Positions 44,859-53,982 of a stretch of DNA of 64,000 nucleotides are shown here, in pieces. The position numbers and the translations under genes were made by a program. Positions within the stretch are counted from its first letter, which is position 1; each line of letters starts with the position of its first letter. Under the pieces are notes generated by a model. That model saw nothing but the letters and a program-made list of their open reading frames with translations. It made no database searches and was not told the DNA's origin. Location of the stretch: the NCBI RefSeq assembly GCF_041321145.1, contig NZ_JBGGWA010000006.1, forward strand, positions 372,001 through 436,000. Direction: 5' to 3'. The DNA is from Paraburkholderia sp041321145 (lineage in GTDB: Bacteria; Pseudomonadota; Gammaproteobacteria; Burkholderiales; Burkholderiaceae).

Positions 44859-46109
44859 CTACTTGTAGATGCGCTTGCGGGTCGCTTCGAGGCGGACGAG
44901 CACGGCGTCGAGTTGCGACGGATCGCTGTAGAACTGCTGCATCGCCTTCATGCCTTCGTCGGCCATTTCCTTCTGCATGTCGCGATCGTAGAACTGCGCG
45001 ATGCCGCCCTTCGTGTTCGCGAGCGTCTGGAAACCGACCTTGGAAATTTCGTCTTCAGGTTCCGCCGATTGGCTGTTCGACGGCAACTGCCCCCAGCCCT
45101 TCGCGAGATCCGCATTGATCTGCGGCTGCTCCATGAAGGCCAGCAGCTTGTGGGCATCGGCCTTGTTCTTCGCCTTCGCCGGAATCAGCAGCACGTTGAC
45201 CGGGCCGTCTTCGGCCATCGGCACCTTCGCGTCGATCGCCGGGAAGCGGAAGAAGCCGGTCTCCGGTTTGATGGACGCCGGAATGCTCGCCGAGAAGAAC
45301 GTGCCCATCAGCATCATCGATGCCTTGCCATTCACGAGAAACGGCGCAATCGAATCGAGATCGTAGGAGAGCGCGTTGTCGATGAAGTAGTGATCGTCGA
45401 TCAGCGTCTTCCACGCGGCATAGACTTTTTTCACGCGCGCATCGGTGTACGGAATTTCGCCGGCCATCAGTTGCTGATGGAATGCGTTGCCGTTGATGCG
45501 CAGGTCGAGATAGTCGAACCACGCGGCAAGCGTCCAGCTATCGCGCGCGGCAACGGCGATCGGCGCCACGCCGCTTGCCTTGAGCTTCTTGCAGGCGTCG
45601 AGAAATTCATCCCATGTTTTCGGCTCGCTCTTGATGCCGGCCTTCTCGAACAGGTCCTTGCGATAGAAGAATCCGTATGCGTCGTAGCCGAGCGGCGCCG
45701 CGTACTGCTTGCCCTTATACGTCGATGCGTCCTTCACCGACGCGTACTGCTGCGACCAGCCGTTCTTGTTCCAGTCCGACGAGAGGTCTTCGAGCAGGCC
45801 GCGTTGCGCGTAATACGCCATGCGCTCGCCGTCGTGCCACGACACGACATCGGGCGGATCGGTGGCGAGCCAGCCACCCATCTGCACTTTGTACGCTTCC
45901 TCGGTGATGTAGGTCACCTTGAGATCGACGTCGGGATTGGCTTTCTTGAACTTGTCGAACGCGTCCTGCCACGTCGAGCGCTGATTACCACGCGCCGATA
46001 CGTTGACGGTAAGCGTGGCCGCGTCGGCCGTGGCGCAACAGAGTGCGCCGGCAACCACAGCAGCCGCAATCGACGCGTGTGCCAGACGGCGAAGGCGAAG
46101 AGCAATCAT
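44859..46109 (-). CDS. Sugar ABC transporter substrate-binding protein
   Basis: A 416-residue family 1 solute-binding protein. A Sec signal peptide occupies residues about 1-30, ending CCATADA. Because cysteine pair CC lies before the cleavage point it is unlikely to be a lipoprotein. The mature domain has the usual two-lobed layout of oligosaccharide-binding proteins. AGGAG precedes the ATG at 46109. The neighbouring GH42 enzyme suggests a galactoside ligand such as lactose or a galacto-oligosaccharide; which one is not readable here. Confidence 0.92.
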   Translation of the reverse strand: MIALRLRRLAHASIAAAVVAGALCCATADAATLTVNVSARGNQRSTWQDAFDKFKKANPDVDLKVTYITEEAYKVQMGGWLATDPPDVVSWHDGERMAYYAQRGLLEDLSSDWNKNGWSQQYASVKDASTYKGKQYAAPLGYDAYGFFYRKDLFEKAGIKSEPKTWDEFLDACKKLKASGVAPIAVAARDSWTLAAWFDYLDLRINGNAFHQQLMAGEIPYTDARVKKVYAAWKTLIDDHYFIDNALSYDLDSIAPFLVNGKASMMLMGTFFSASIPASIKPETGFFRFPAIDAKVPMAEDGPVNVLLIPAKAKNKADAHKLLAFMEQPQINADLAKGWGQLPSNSQSAEPEDEISKVGFQTLANTKGGIAQFYDRDMQKEMADEGMKAMQQFYSDPSQLDAVLVRLEATRKRIYK

Positions 46110-46235
46110 CTTATGTCTCCTTGACTACCTTGTTGGCTGACAGCGAACCGCTGCCAGACGATGTACCCGCTCTGTGGCGGAATAGAGTTGGGCGAGTTGG
46201 GTGATGCTTAAGGTGCCTGAGGTGCCTTGGATGCC

Positions 46236-47375
46236 TTAAGCGGCGACACGCTCAGGCTCGAACGTGCTGCGCTTCAATGCGATCCCCTCTGCGTCGAACA
46301 GATGACACGCGGCAGGCGGAACGTGAATGCCGATGCGCTCGCCCGAACCGATCGGCGTATCGCCTGCGGCCTTGGTGATGAGCGTGCCGGTGGCGTGATC
46401 CGCGTGAATATAGCTGTGCTCCCCGAGCCGTTCCGACAGCACCGTGACGCATTGAATGAACTGCTCGTCGCCGTCGAGCCGCAGATGTTCCGGGCGCACG
46501 CCGAGCGTGACGGGTTGGCCGCGCTGAAGACGTTGGCCGTCGACATGAGCGATCAGCCGTTCGCCGCTTTTTGTCAGCGTGACTGCCACCTTGCCCGGCT
46601 CGACCGAATCGACCACGGCGTCGATGAAATTCATTCGCGGCGAACCGATGAAGCCTGCCACGAAGCGCGACTTGGGATGGTGATACAACTCGAGCGGCGC
46701 ACCAGTCTGCGCGATGCTGCCGAAGCGCTCCGCGTCCGTGCCGGCGTGCAGCAGTACGATCCTGTCGGCGAGCGTCATGGCCTCGACCTGATCGTGGGTC
46801 ACATAGACCACGCTCGCATTCGCAAAACGCTGGTGCAGACGCGCGATTTCGACGCGCGTCTGGCCGCGCAACGCCGCGTCGAGATTCGAAAGCGGTTCAT
46901 CGAACAGGAACACGCCCGGTTCGCGCACGATCGCCCGGCCGATCGCAACACGCTGCCGTTGACCGCCCGAGAGCGCTTTCGGATAGCGTGCGAGGAAGTC
47001 ATCCAATTGCAGAATTCGCGCGGCTTCGCGCACCTTCCGGTCGATGACGTCCTTGGGTTGCTTCGCAAGCTTCAATCCGAACGCCATGTTGTCGAACACG
47101 GTCATGTGCGGAAACAGCGCGTAGCTCTGGAACACCATCGCAACGCCGCGCGACGCGGCGGGAACATCGTTGACGAGACGGCCGCCGATATGCAGCTCGC
47201 CGTCGCTCAGGTCTTCGAGACCGGCGATCATTCTCAACAGGGTCGACTTGCCGCACCCCGAGGGCCCCAGAAAAACGCAGAACTCGTGCTGCGCGATCTC
47301 GAGATTCACGCGCCGAATCACCGGCGGATGGTCACCGTACGACTTCTGCACATTCGTAAGACGAATCGTAGCCAT
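46236..47375 (-). CDS. Sugar ABC transporter ATPase, UgpC/MsmK type
   Basis: A 379-residue ATPase. Walker A GPSGCGKST (about residues 37-45), signature LSGGQRQRVAIGRA (about 134-147) and Walker B FLFDEP precede a C-terminal OB-fold regulatory domain (about 240-379). The ATG at 47375 follows AGGAGG. It is the first gene of the galactoside unit, separated by 126 bases from the binding-protein gene. One LacI operator sits 14 bases upstream of its start codon, next to the ribosome site. Confidence 0.93.
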   Translation of the reverse strand: MATIRLTNVQKSYGDHPPVIRRVNLEIAQHEFCVFLGPSGCGKSTLLRMIAGLEDLSDGELHIGGRLVNDVPAASRGVAMVFQSYALFPHMTVFDNMAFGLKLAKQPKDVIDRKVREAARILQLDDFLARYPKALSGGQRQRVAIGRAIVREPGVFLFDEPLSNLDAALRGQTRVEIARLHQRFANASVVYVTHDQVEAMTLADRIVLLHAGTDAERFGSIAQTGAPLELYHHPKSRFVAGFIGSPRMNFIDAVVDSVEPGKVAVTLTKSGERLIAHVDGQRLQRGQPVTLGVRPEHLRLDGDEQFIQCVTVLSERLGEHSYIHADHATGTLITKAAGDTPIGSGERIGIHVPPAACHLFDAEGIALKRSTFEPERVAA

Positions 47376-47388
47376 GCTGCCTCCTGGA

Positions 47389-47402
47389 TTTAACCGCTTA
47401 AA
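47389..47402. promoter_or_regulatory. LacI-family operator O1
   Basis: TTTAACCGCTTAAA, a near-perfect 14-base palindrome of the TTTAANCGNTTAAA type common to LacI/GalR relatives, directly upstream of the ATPase ribosome site. A second copy lies 55 bases away (centre to centre), both in the divergent gap before the LacI gene. Confidence 0.8.
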
Positions 47403-47443
47403 TTTTGCCGAAAAATAAACGGCCGCCCCTTGTGCGGCACGCA

Positions 47444-47457
47444 TTTAATCGCTTAAA
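47444..47457. promoter_or_regulatory. LacI-family operator O2
   Basis: TTTAATCGCTTAAA, differing from O1 at one base. It is 69 bases upstream of the ATPase start and 120 bases before the LacI start. The pair could allow looping or double occlusion of the uptake-operon promoter, which probably lies between them. Confidence 0.8.
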
Positions 47458-47577
47458 TTTGAGGTTGAGGGAAAAAGCCATGGTGGGTGTCTCCGCTGTG
47501 TTTTCCAGCAACTTATCAATGTCGCCAATCGCTTGCAACATTTGAATCACATTCCCTGAATATGGGTTAAAGAGAAA

Positions 47578-48594
47578 ATGGTCACCCTGTCCGAAGTTGC
47601 CAAGCGCGCGCACGTTACCGCCGCAACCGTTTCCAACGTTCTGCGCAATCGCGAGAAGGTCCGCCCGGAAACCGCCGAACGCGTGCTGAAAGCGATCGCC
47701 GATCTCGGCTACCGTCCCAATCTGAACGCGCGCGCGCTGGCCGAGGGGCGCTCGTCGACCTTGGCCTTGATGCTGTCGAACATCTCGAACCCGTTTTATC
47801 CCGAGTTCGTGTCGGCCGCCGAGCGCGCTGCGCGCAAAGCGGGGTACTTCCTGATGGTTTGCAATACTGACGACGACGCGGAGATCGGCCGCGCGTATCT
47901 GAACCAGATTGCGGGAACCCTGGCGGACGGTGTCCTCGTCATGAACACGGACATCGCGATCAACGATCTGTGCGCCTCGGCCATGCACAGCGCGCCGATC
48001 CTGCTGGCCATGTGGGAGCACCCGGAGACGCCCCCCGCGCTGCCTTGCATCGCCGTGGATTTCGCGCATGCCGGCGAGCTTGCCGCGAGGCATCTGCTCG
48101 AACTGGGTCACCGCGAGATCGGCCTCCTGATCGGTGACGGTTGCGGCGGCTTGCAGGATGCGCGCTCCAACGGTTTTCGCGCGGTAATGCGCGAGGCGGG
48201 GATCGAAACCGACGCCGCCGCGGTGCTGCAGATTCGCGACTCGATTGACGCCGGCTACGCCGCCTGCATGCAACTGATGGCGAACCGCCCTCACCTCACG
48301 GCGATATTCGCGACCAACGACCTGCTCGCAATCGGCGCGGCGCAGGCGTTGACTACGCTGGGGCGTCCGGTGCCGGACGACGTGTCGGTGATCGGCATTA
48401 CGGACATTCAACTGGCGCATCAGGTGCATCCTGCGTTGACGACGGTTGCGATCCAGACTGAGGCCATAGCGGATTTGTCGATCGAGAGTCTGATCCGTCT
48501 GATCCAAACGCCCGAACGGCAACCGCCGATGGTGCTCGCGCCGCCGCCGGAACTCGTCGTGCGCGCTTCGACGGGGCCGCGGCGAATGCGCTGA
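47578..48594 (+). CDS. LacI family transcriptional regulator
   Basis: A 338-residue LacI/GalR regulator. The N-terminal helix-turn-helix and hinge (LSEVAKRAHVTAATVSNVL, then YRPNLNARALAEG) cover residues 3-58. A periplasmic-binding-protein-like sugar domain follows. The ATG at 47578 gives MVTLSEVAKRA. It is divergent from the ABC/GH42 galactoside unit and 120 bases from the nearest operator, so it very probably represses that unit until a galactoside or galactose binds. Confidence 0.93.
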   Translation: MVTLSEVAKRAHVTAATVSNVLRNREKVRPETAERVLKAIADLGYRPNLNARALAEGRSSTLALMLSNISNPFYPEFVSAAERAARKAGYFLMVCNTDDDAEIGRAYLNQIAGTLADGVLVMNTDIAINDLCASAMHSAPILLAMWEHPETPPALPCIAVDFAHAGELAARHLLELGHREIGLLIGDGCGGLQDARSNGFRAVMREAGIETDAAAVLQIRDSIDAGYAACMQLMANRPHLTAIFATNDLLAIGAAQALTTLGRPVPDDVSVIGITDIQLAHQVHPALTTVAIQTEAIADLSIESLIRLIQTPERQPPMVLAPPPELVVRASTGPRRMR

Positions 48595-48643
48595 CAGTAC
48601 GAATCCGCGGACAAGCGACGCCGAAAGCGCGTCACCCCGCATT

Positions 48644-48658
48644 TAGCAGAAAATGCTG
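48644..48658. promoter_or_regulatory. Lrp-like box upstream of gabD
   Basis: TAGCAGAAAATGCTG shares an identical 13-base core with the box upstream of the aminotransferase at 30164 and matches 12 of 15 positions of the E. coli Lrp consensus. It lies about 170 bases before the gabD ATG. The LacI stop is upstream, so the site belongs to the gabD promoter region. Confidence 0.5.
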
Positions 48659-48824
48659 TGACGGACCGAAAAAAGCGCTCCCCACACCGTGAATGCGTCG
48701 ATTGGCGATTTCATCGACTGTGACGCACGCGTAGCATCACCCCATCAATCGACTACATGTGTACCGCCGGGCTGCCCCATAGGCGGCACGTCTAACCTCA
48801 ATGGCAATCTGAAGGAGCAACTCG

Positions 48825-50297
48825 ATGTCTCTCGCATTGACCCGCAACGAACTGATCCGCCCGCAAAATCTGATCGACGGCAAATGGACCGATGCCGCCG
48901 ACCGCGCCCGCTTTGCCGTCCCCAACCCCGCCACCGGCGAATTGATCGTCGAAGTCGCGAACAGCGGCGCAACAGACGCGCGCGCCGCCGCCGATGCCGC
49001 AGCCCGCGCTTTCCCCGCCTGGCGCGATAAGCTGCCGCGCGAGCGCGCGGAGATTCTGCGCCGTTGGCACGCGCTGATCGTCGCCAATTCCGAAGACCTC
49101 GCCAGCCTGATGTCCATGGAGCAAGGCAAGCCGCTCGCTGAAAGCCGTGGCGAAGTCGCCTACGGTGCGTCGTACGTCGCGTGGTTCGCCGATGAGGCCA
49201 CGCGCATTTACGGCGATCTGATCCCGCAGCAGCAGCGCGGCAAACGCATGAGTGCGGTGAAGGAACCGCTCGGCGTGGTCGCGGCGATCACGCCGTGGAA
49301 TTTTCCGCTCGCGATGATCGCGCGCAAGATCGCGCCCGCGCTCGCGGCGGGTTGCACGGTGGTGGCCAAGCCCGCCGAAGACACGCCGCTCACCGCGCTC
49401 GCGCTGGCGGCGCTCGCGCAGGAAGCGGGTTTGCCGGATGGCGTGCTGAACATGCTGTCGGCTTCGCGTGAACACGGGATCGCCGCGGTCGCCGACTGGC
49501 TCGCCGACACGCGCGTGCGCAAGATCACGTTCACCGGTTCCACGCCGGTCGGCAAGCACCTTGCGCGCGAATCGGCGGGAACGCTGAAGAAGCTCTCACT
49601 CGAATTGGGCGGCAATGCGCCCTTTATCGTATTCGACGACGCCGATCTCGACGCCGCAGTCACCGGTCTCATGGCAGCGAAGTTCCGCAACGGTGGGCAG
49701 ACTTGCGTGTGCCCGAACCGCGTCTATGTGCAGTCCGGCGTGTACGCCCGTTTCGCCGATCTGCTCGCAAAACGCGTCGCCGCCTTGAAGGTTGCGCCCG
49801 CAACCGATCCGGCAGCGCAGATCGGGCCGATGATCAACGCACGCGCGATCGACAAGATCGCTCGCCATGTAGAAGACGCCGTCAAACAAGGCGCGAAAGT
49901 GCTGACGGGCGGCAAGCGCCTGACAGAACTCGGTCCGAACTACTATGCCCCGACCGTGCTGACCGATGCACAGGACGGCATGCTCGTCTGCGGCGAGGAA
50001 ACCTTTGGCCCGGTCGCGCCGCTGTTCCGTTTCGACGACGAAGCAGAAGCGGTGCGCCTTGCCAACGACACGCCCTTTGGCCTCGCGGCGTACTTCTACA
50101 CGCAGGACGTCCGGCGCATTCATCGCGTGGCCGGCCAGCTCGAAGCGGGCGTGATCGGCATCAACGAGGGCGCGGTGTCGAGCGAGGCCGCGCCGTTCGG
50201 CGGCGTGAAGGAATCGGGCTATGGCCGCGAAGGCTCGAAGTACGGGCTCGACGATTACATGTCGGTCAAGTATCTCTGCCAGGGCGGGCTGGATTAA
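48825..50297 (+). CDS. gabD: Succinate-semialdehyde dehydrogenase
   Basis: A 490-residue aldehyde dehydrogenase of the succinate-semialdehyde type, turning succinate semialdehyde into succinate with NAD(P). Cofactor-binding FTGSTPVGKH, the base glutamate in LELGGNAP and the two-cysteine GQTCVCPNR loop of the SSADH group are present, along with the terminal YGREGSKYGLDDY. GAAGGAG precedes the ATG at 48825. No GABA aminotransferase is adjacent; the class III aminotransferase at 30299 shares its upstream box. A LysR gene follows after 86 bases. Confidence 0.93.
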   Translation: MSLALTRNELIRPQNLIDGKWTDAADRARFAVPNPATGELIVEVANSGATDARAAADAAARAFPAWRDKLPRERAEILRRWHALIVANSEDLASLMSMEQGKPLAESRGEVAYGASYVAWFADEATRIYGDLIPQQQRGKRMSAVKEPLGVVAAITPWNFPLAMIARKIAPALAAGCTVVAKPAEDTPLTALALAALAQEAGLPDGVLNMLSASREHGIAAVADWLADTRVRKITFTGSTPVGKHLARESAGTLKKLSLELGGNAPFIVFDDADLDAAVTGLMAAKFRNGGQTCVCPNRVYVQSGVYARFADLLAKRVAALKVAPATDPAAQIGPMINARAIDKIARHVEDAVKQGAKVLTGGKRLTELGPNYYAPTVLTDAQDGMLVCGEETFGPVAPLFRFDDEAEAVRLANDTPFGLAAYFYTQDVRRIHRVAGQLEAGVIGINEGAVSSEAAPFGGVKESGYGREGSKYGLDDYMSVKYLCQGGLD

Positions 50298-50383
50298 CAT
50301 GCTCCCGCACTAACGCGACCTGCCGCCCGACATCACGCCTCGCTTGATGCGAGGCGCGCCTAACCGGAAACAGGAAAACCGAC

Positions 50384-51283
50384 ATGAATCTTAGGGCGTT
50401 ACAGTGCTTCGTGATTCTTGCGGAGGAACTCAATTTCAGCCGCGCCGCCCAGCGGCTACATATTGCGCAGCCCGCGCTGAGCCAGCAGATCCGTTCGCTC
50501 GAAGAGCGGCTCGGCACGCAACTGGTCGACCGGGCAAGACGTCCGCTGAGTCTGACCGAGGCCGGCCACTACCTCTGCACGGAGGCACGTCAGATACTGG
50601 GTTCGCTGGAACAGGTGACCCTTGCCGCGCAGGAGATCGGCGTCGGCCGGCGCGGCTGGCTCAGCATCGGCTTCACGCGATCCGCGATGTACAGCATCTT
50701 GCCGCCCGCGCTCAAGGCGTTTCACCACGCGTTCCCGCAGGTCGAACTCAAGCTCTTCGAGATGCTCACCGAGGAGCAAACCGACGCGCTACGCGACATG
50801 CACATTCACATCGGCATCGGCCGGCAGCCGCTTGCGATTGATGGCTGCACCTCCTATCCGCTGCTGCGCGAGCGCGTCATGGTCGCGCTCGAACCGGGCC
50901 ATCCGCTTGCAGCGCACGAAACCGTGCGGATTGCCGATCTCGCCGATACGCCATTGATTCTGTATCCGAAGCACCAGAACGCGCAGTTCAAACGCTCGGT
51001 GCAGACGCTCTATCGCGATGCAGGCGTGACGCCGGTCATCGCTCACCAGGCCTATGAAATTCAGACGGCGATTGCACTCGTGGCGGCGGGCCTGGGCGTG
51101 ACGTTCATCGGCGAATCGGTTGCGCGGCACGGACGCACTGACGTCGTGTTCCGCCACCTTGCCGGTCCCGGCTCGTCGTACCGATCGACGCTTGCCGCCA
51201 CCTTTCGTACCGACGACGCGTCGCCGCATCTGCTTGCCTTTCTCGCTTGCCTCCCCGCTCCGCTTGCCGATGCCACACTATAA
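50384..51283 (+). CDS. LysR family transcriptional regulator
   Basis: A 299-residue LysR regulator. The helix-turn-helix covers residues about 1-60 (MNLRALQCFVILAEELNFSRAA start), and the effector domain follows. The ATG at 50384 follows AGGAAA. It is in the same direction as gabD upstream and the MFS, LigJ-like and LigK-like genes downstream. An aromatic-acid or ring-cleavage effector for the downstream genes is plausible. No clean palindrome stands out in the 236 bases before the MFS gene. Confidence 0.9.
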   Translation: MNLRALQCFVILAEELNFSRAAQRLHIAQPALSQQIRSLEERLGTQLVDRARRPLSLTEAGHYLCTEARQILGSLEQVTLAAQEIGVGRRGWLSIGFTRSAMYSILPPALKAFHHAFPQVELKLFEMLTEEQTDALRDMHIHIGIGRQPLAIDGCTSYPLLRERVMVALEPGHPLAAHETVRIADLADTPLILYPKHQNAQFKRSVQTLYRDAGVTPVIAHQAYEIQTAIALVAAGLGVTFIGESVARHGRTDVVFRHLAGPGSSYRSTLAATFRTDDASPHLLAFLACLPAPLADATL

Positions 51284-51519
51284 GTAAAAACCTATACAAG
51301 CATAAGCAAGCGGTCTTGGACTCTCCGTCCGAGCGTTCTTATCATTGACCTCGTGCTTCAGTCCACCGTCCGTTCACGAGCAATCAGCGCATGAACGGCG
51401 GCCCCTGAAGTCCGGCCGGCAAACGCGCGGCCACCGGGACACTGCCGGCGTTTGATCCGGCAGGCCGACCATAAGAACGCAGCCTCGGCTAACGCCGTTG
51501 CCGCAAGGTAGGAGACAAG

Positions 51520-52842
51520 ATGACCCCATTCGACGAAGCCGCGACCATGCGAAAGGTGTACGGGCGATTAATGCCCCTGCTCTTCGCCATGATGTTCTTC
51601 AACTATCTGGACCGGATCAATATCGGTTTCGCCGCGCTGGACATGAACAAGCAGTTGGGTTTCAGCCCCGCCGTGTTCGGTTTCGCGGGCAGCATCTTTT
51701 TTGTCGGCTACATGCTGCTGGAAGTGCCGAGCAACCTGTTGCTGCATCGGGTCGGCGCGCGCCGCTGGATCGCACGCATTCTCCTGACGTGGGGCGCGGT
51801 TGCGACAGCCACGGCCTTCGTCTTCAACGATTCGAGCTTCTACGCGTTGCGCTTTCTGCTCGGCGTGATGGAAGCGGGCTTCCTGCCAGGCGTTGCCGTC
51901 TATCTGACCAAATGGTTTCCGGTCCGCTATCGGGCTCGCGCGGTGGGCGGCTACATCATCGCGGGTTCGTTTTCGGCGGTGCTGGGCGGTCCCATCTCGA
52001 CGGCGCTGATGACCTACGCGAACGGCATTCTCGGCCTGCAAGGATGGCAATGGATGTTCATCCTCGAAGGCGTGCCGGCGATGCTGTTGGGCCTGCTGAC
52101 GCTGCGCATCATGACCGAACGCCCGGCCGACGCGAATTGGCTCTCCGACAACGAAAAGCGCTGGCTCGAAACGACGCTCGCCGCCGAACGCGAGGCAGTC
52201 GGCGGCAACACCCATTTTCCGTTGCTGCGGGTGGCGAGCGATATCCGCGTATGGAGCCTGGCATGTCTGTTCGGTTGTGCGCTGGTCGGCATTTACGGGC
52301 TGTTCCTGTGGCTGCCGCAGATCGTCAAGAGTCTCGGCCATCTGAGCAATATCCAGGTTGGCTTTCTATCGGCCGCGCCGCCGCTGCTGGGCGTGTTGGG
52401 CACGATCCTGATCAGCCGCAGCTCTGACCGCACCGGCGACCGCAAGAAGCACCTCGCCTTCGTGTACGGCATGAGCGCACTGGCGATCGCCGGCAGCGCG
52501 TATGCGCCGAACCCAGTGATCGCTTACCTATTGCTGTGCGTGACCGGTTTGTTCATCTATGCAGGCAATCCGCTGTTCTGGAGCCTTGCGTCGTCGTTCA
52601 AAACCGGCGCCGCGGGCGCCGCGACGATCGCGCTGATCAACACCATCGCGCAGTTCGGCGGTCTGGTCGGCCCCTGGAGCATCGGGCTGGTGCGCAACGC
52701 GACCGGCAACTTCAAGCTGGCCTTGCTGACCATCGCGGCGTTTCTGGTGATCGCGACGATCATCGCGCTCGTGATGCGCGTGACGCCGACCGAGGACGAA
52801 GCCGCATCGCTCGCGACCGGCGACGCGGCACCAGGAGCCTGA
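51520..52842 (+). CDS. MFS transporter, anion:cation symporter (ACS) family
   Basis: A 440-residue major facilitator with twelve membrane segments. It has the ACS-type start MPLLFAMMFFNYLDRINIGFA and the LRFLLGVMEAGFLPGVAVYLTKWF stretch typical of tartrate, phthalate and 4-hydroxyphenylacetate permeases. It probably imports an organic acid that feeds the 4-oxalomesaconate route encoded just downstream. The ATG at 51520 follows GGAGACAAG. It is 99 bases before the hydratase gene. Confidence 0.9.
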   Translation: MTPFDEAATMRKVYGRLMPLLFAMMFFNYLDRINIGFAALDMNKQLGFSPAVFGFAGSIFFVGYMLLEVPSNLLLHRVGARRWIARILLTWGAVATATAFVFNDSSFYALRFLLGVMEAGFLPGVAVYLTKWFPVRYRARAVGGYIIAGSFSAVLGGPISTALMTYANGILGLQGWQWMFILEGVPAMLLGLLTLRIMTERPADANWLSDNEKRWLETTLAAEREAVGGNTHFPLLRVASDIRVWSLACLFGCALVGIYGLFLWLPQIVKSLGHLSNIQVGFLSAAPPLLGVLGTILISRSSDRTGDRKKHLAFVYGMSALAIAGSAYAPNPVIAYLLLCVTGLFIYAGNPLFWSLASSFKTGAAGAATIALINTIAQFGGLVGPWSIGLVRNATGNFKLALLTIAAFLVIATIIALVMRVTPTEDEAASLATGDAAPGA

Positions 52843-52941
52843 GAACCTGATCGACATGACACGGGCACAGCGCGGACATATAAGCGCAGGCAAGCAAACA
52901 CTGGTAAGCGCGAACAAGGACACCCACGGGTTTTTCATACC

Positions 52942-53982
52942 ATGATCATCGATTGCCACGGTCATTACACGACCTCCCCGCCGCAGCACGAGGCCTGGCG
53001 CGCGCAGCAGATCGCCGCGCTGAAAGACGGCGGCTCGCCGCCGCCGCGGCCCGTCATGACCGACGACGAGATTCGCGAGAGCATCGAAACCGGCCAGATT
53101 CGCATCCAGCGCGAACGCGGCACCGACCTCACGATTTTTTCGCCGCGCGCCGCCGGCATGGGTCATCACCTCGCCACCGCCGATGCCAATGCGATCTGGT
53201 CGAGCGAATGCAACGACCTCATCCATCGCGTGGTTTCGCTGTTTCCGCGCAACTTTGTCGGCGTGTGCCAGTTGCCGCAGGCGCCGGGCGTGGCGCCGGC
53301 CCATTGCATCGCCGAATTGCGGCGTTGCGTGGAGGAGCTGGGGTTCATCGGCTGCAATCTGAATCCGGATCCGTCCGGCGGCCACTGGTCGGGGCTGCCG
53401 CTCACGGATCGCTCGTGGTATCCGCTTTATGAAGCGATGGCGGAGCTCGACGTGCCGGCGATGATTCACGTGTCGTCGTCGTGCAATCCGAATTTCCATG
53501 CGACGGGCGCGCATTACATCAACGGCGACACCTCCGCGTTCATGCAGTTGCTTCAGGGCGATCTGTTCGCCGACTTCCCCACCCTGCGCTTCATCATTCC
53601 GCACGGCGGCGGCGCGGTGCCCTATCACTGGGGACGCTATCGCGGGCTCGCGCAGGACATGAAGCGGCCGCTGCTCAGCGAGTATCTGATGAAGAACGTG
53701 TTCTTCGATACCTGCGTGTATCACCAGCCGGGCGCCGAACTGCTCGCCAAGGTCATTCCGGTCGAGAACATCCTGTTCGCGTCGGAAACCATCGGCGCGG
53801 TGCAAGGCATCGATCCGGAAACCGGTCACTACTACGACGACACGCGCCGCTATATCGACGCGATCGAATGGCTCAGCGCTGCGGACCGTCAGCGCATCTA
53901 CGAAGACAACGCCCGCGCCGTATACCCGCGACTGTCCCGTCAACTCGAACAGCAATTCGCCGCGCAAGGAGCAACGGTATGA
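52942..53982 (+). CDS. ligJ: 4-oxalomesaconate hydratase (LigJ/GalB type)
   Basis: A 346-residue amidohydrolase-superfamily enzyme whose start MIIDCHGHYTTSP supplies the H-x-H metal motif. FIIPHGGGAVPYH holds a later metal or catalytic histidine. It matches the 4-oxalomesaconate hydratase group, which makes 4-carboxy-4-hydroxy-2-oxoadipate in the protocatechuate 4,5-cleavage and gallate pathways. Its stop overlaps the aldolase start by 4 bases, confirming the pathway pairing. No ring-cleavage dioxygenase or lactonase is in the window. The start has a poor ribosome site. Confidence 0.87.
   Translation: MIIDCHGHYTTSPPQHEAWRAQQIAALKDGGSPPPRPVMTDDEIRESIETGQIRIQRERGTDLTIFSPRAAGMGHHLATADANAIWSSECNDLIHRVVSLFPRNFVGVCQLPQAPGVAPAHCIAELRRCVEELGFIGCNLNPDPSGGHWSGLPLTDRSWYPLYEAMAELDVPAMIHVSSSCNPNFHATGAHYINGDTSAFMQLLQGDLFADFPTLRFIIPHGGGAVPYHWGRYRGLAQDMKRPLLSEYLMKNVFFDTCVYHQPGAELLAKVIPVENILFASETIGAVQGIDPETGHYYDDTRRYIDAIEWLSAADRQRIYEDNARAVYPRLSRQLEQQFAAQGATV

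Noticed and set aside
51498..52427. A 309-codon frame overlapping the ACS-family MFS gene
   Set aside because: Frame-shifted reading of the transporter gene; no hydrophobic segments or family match.
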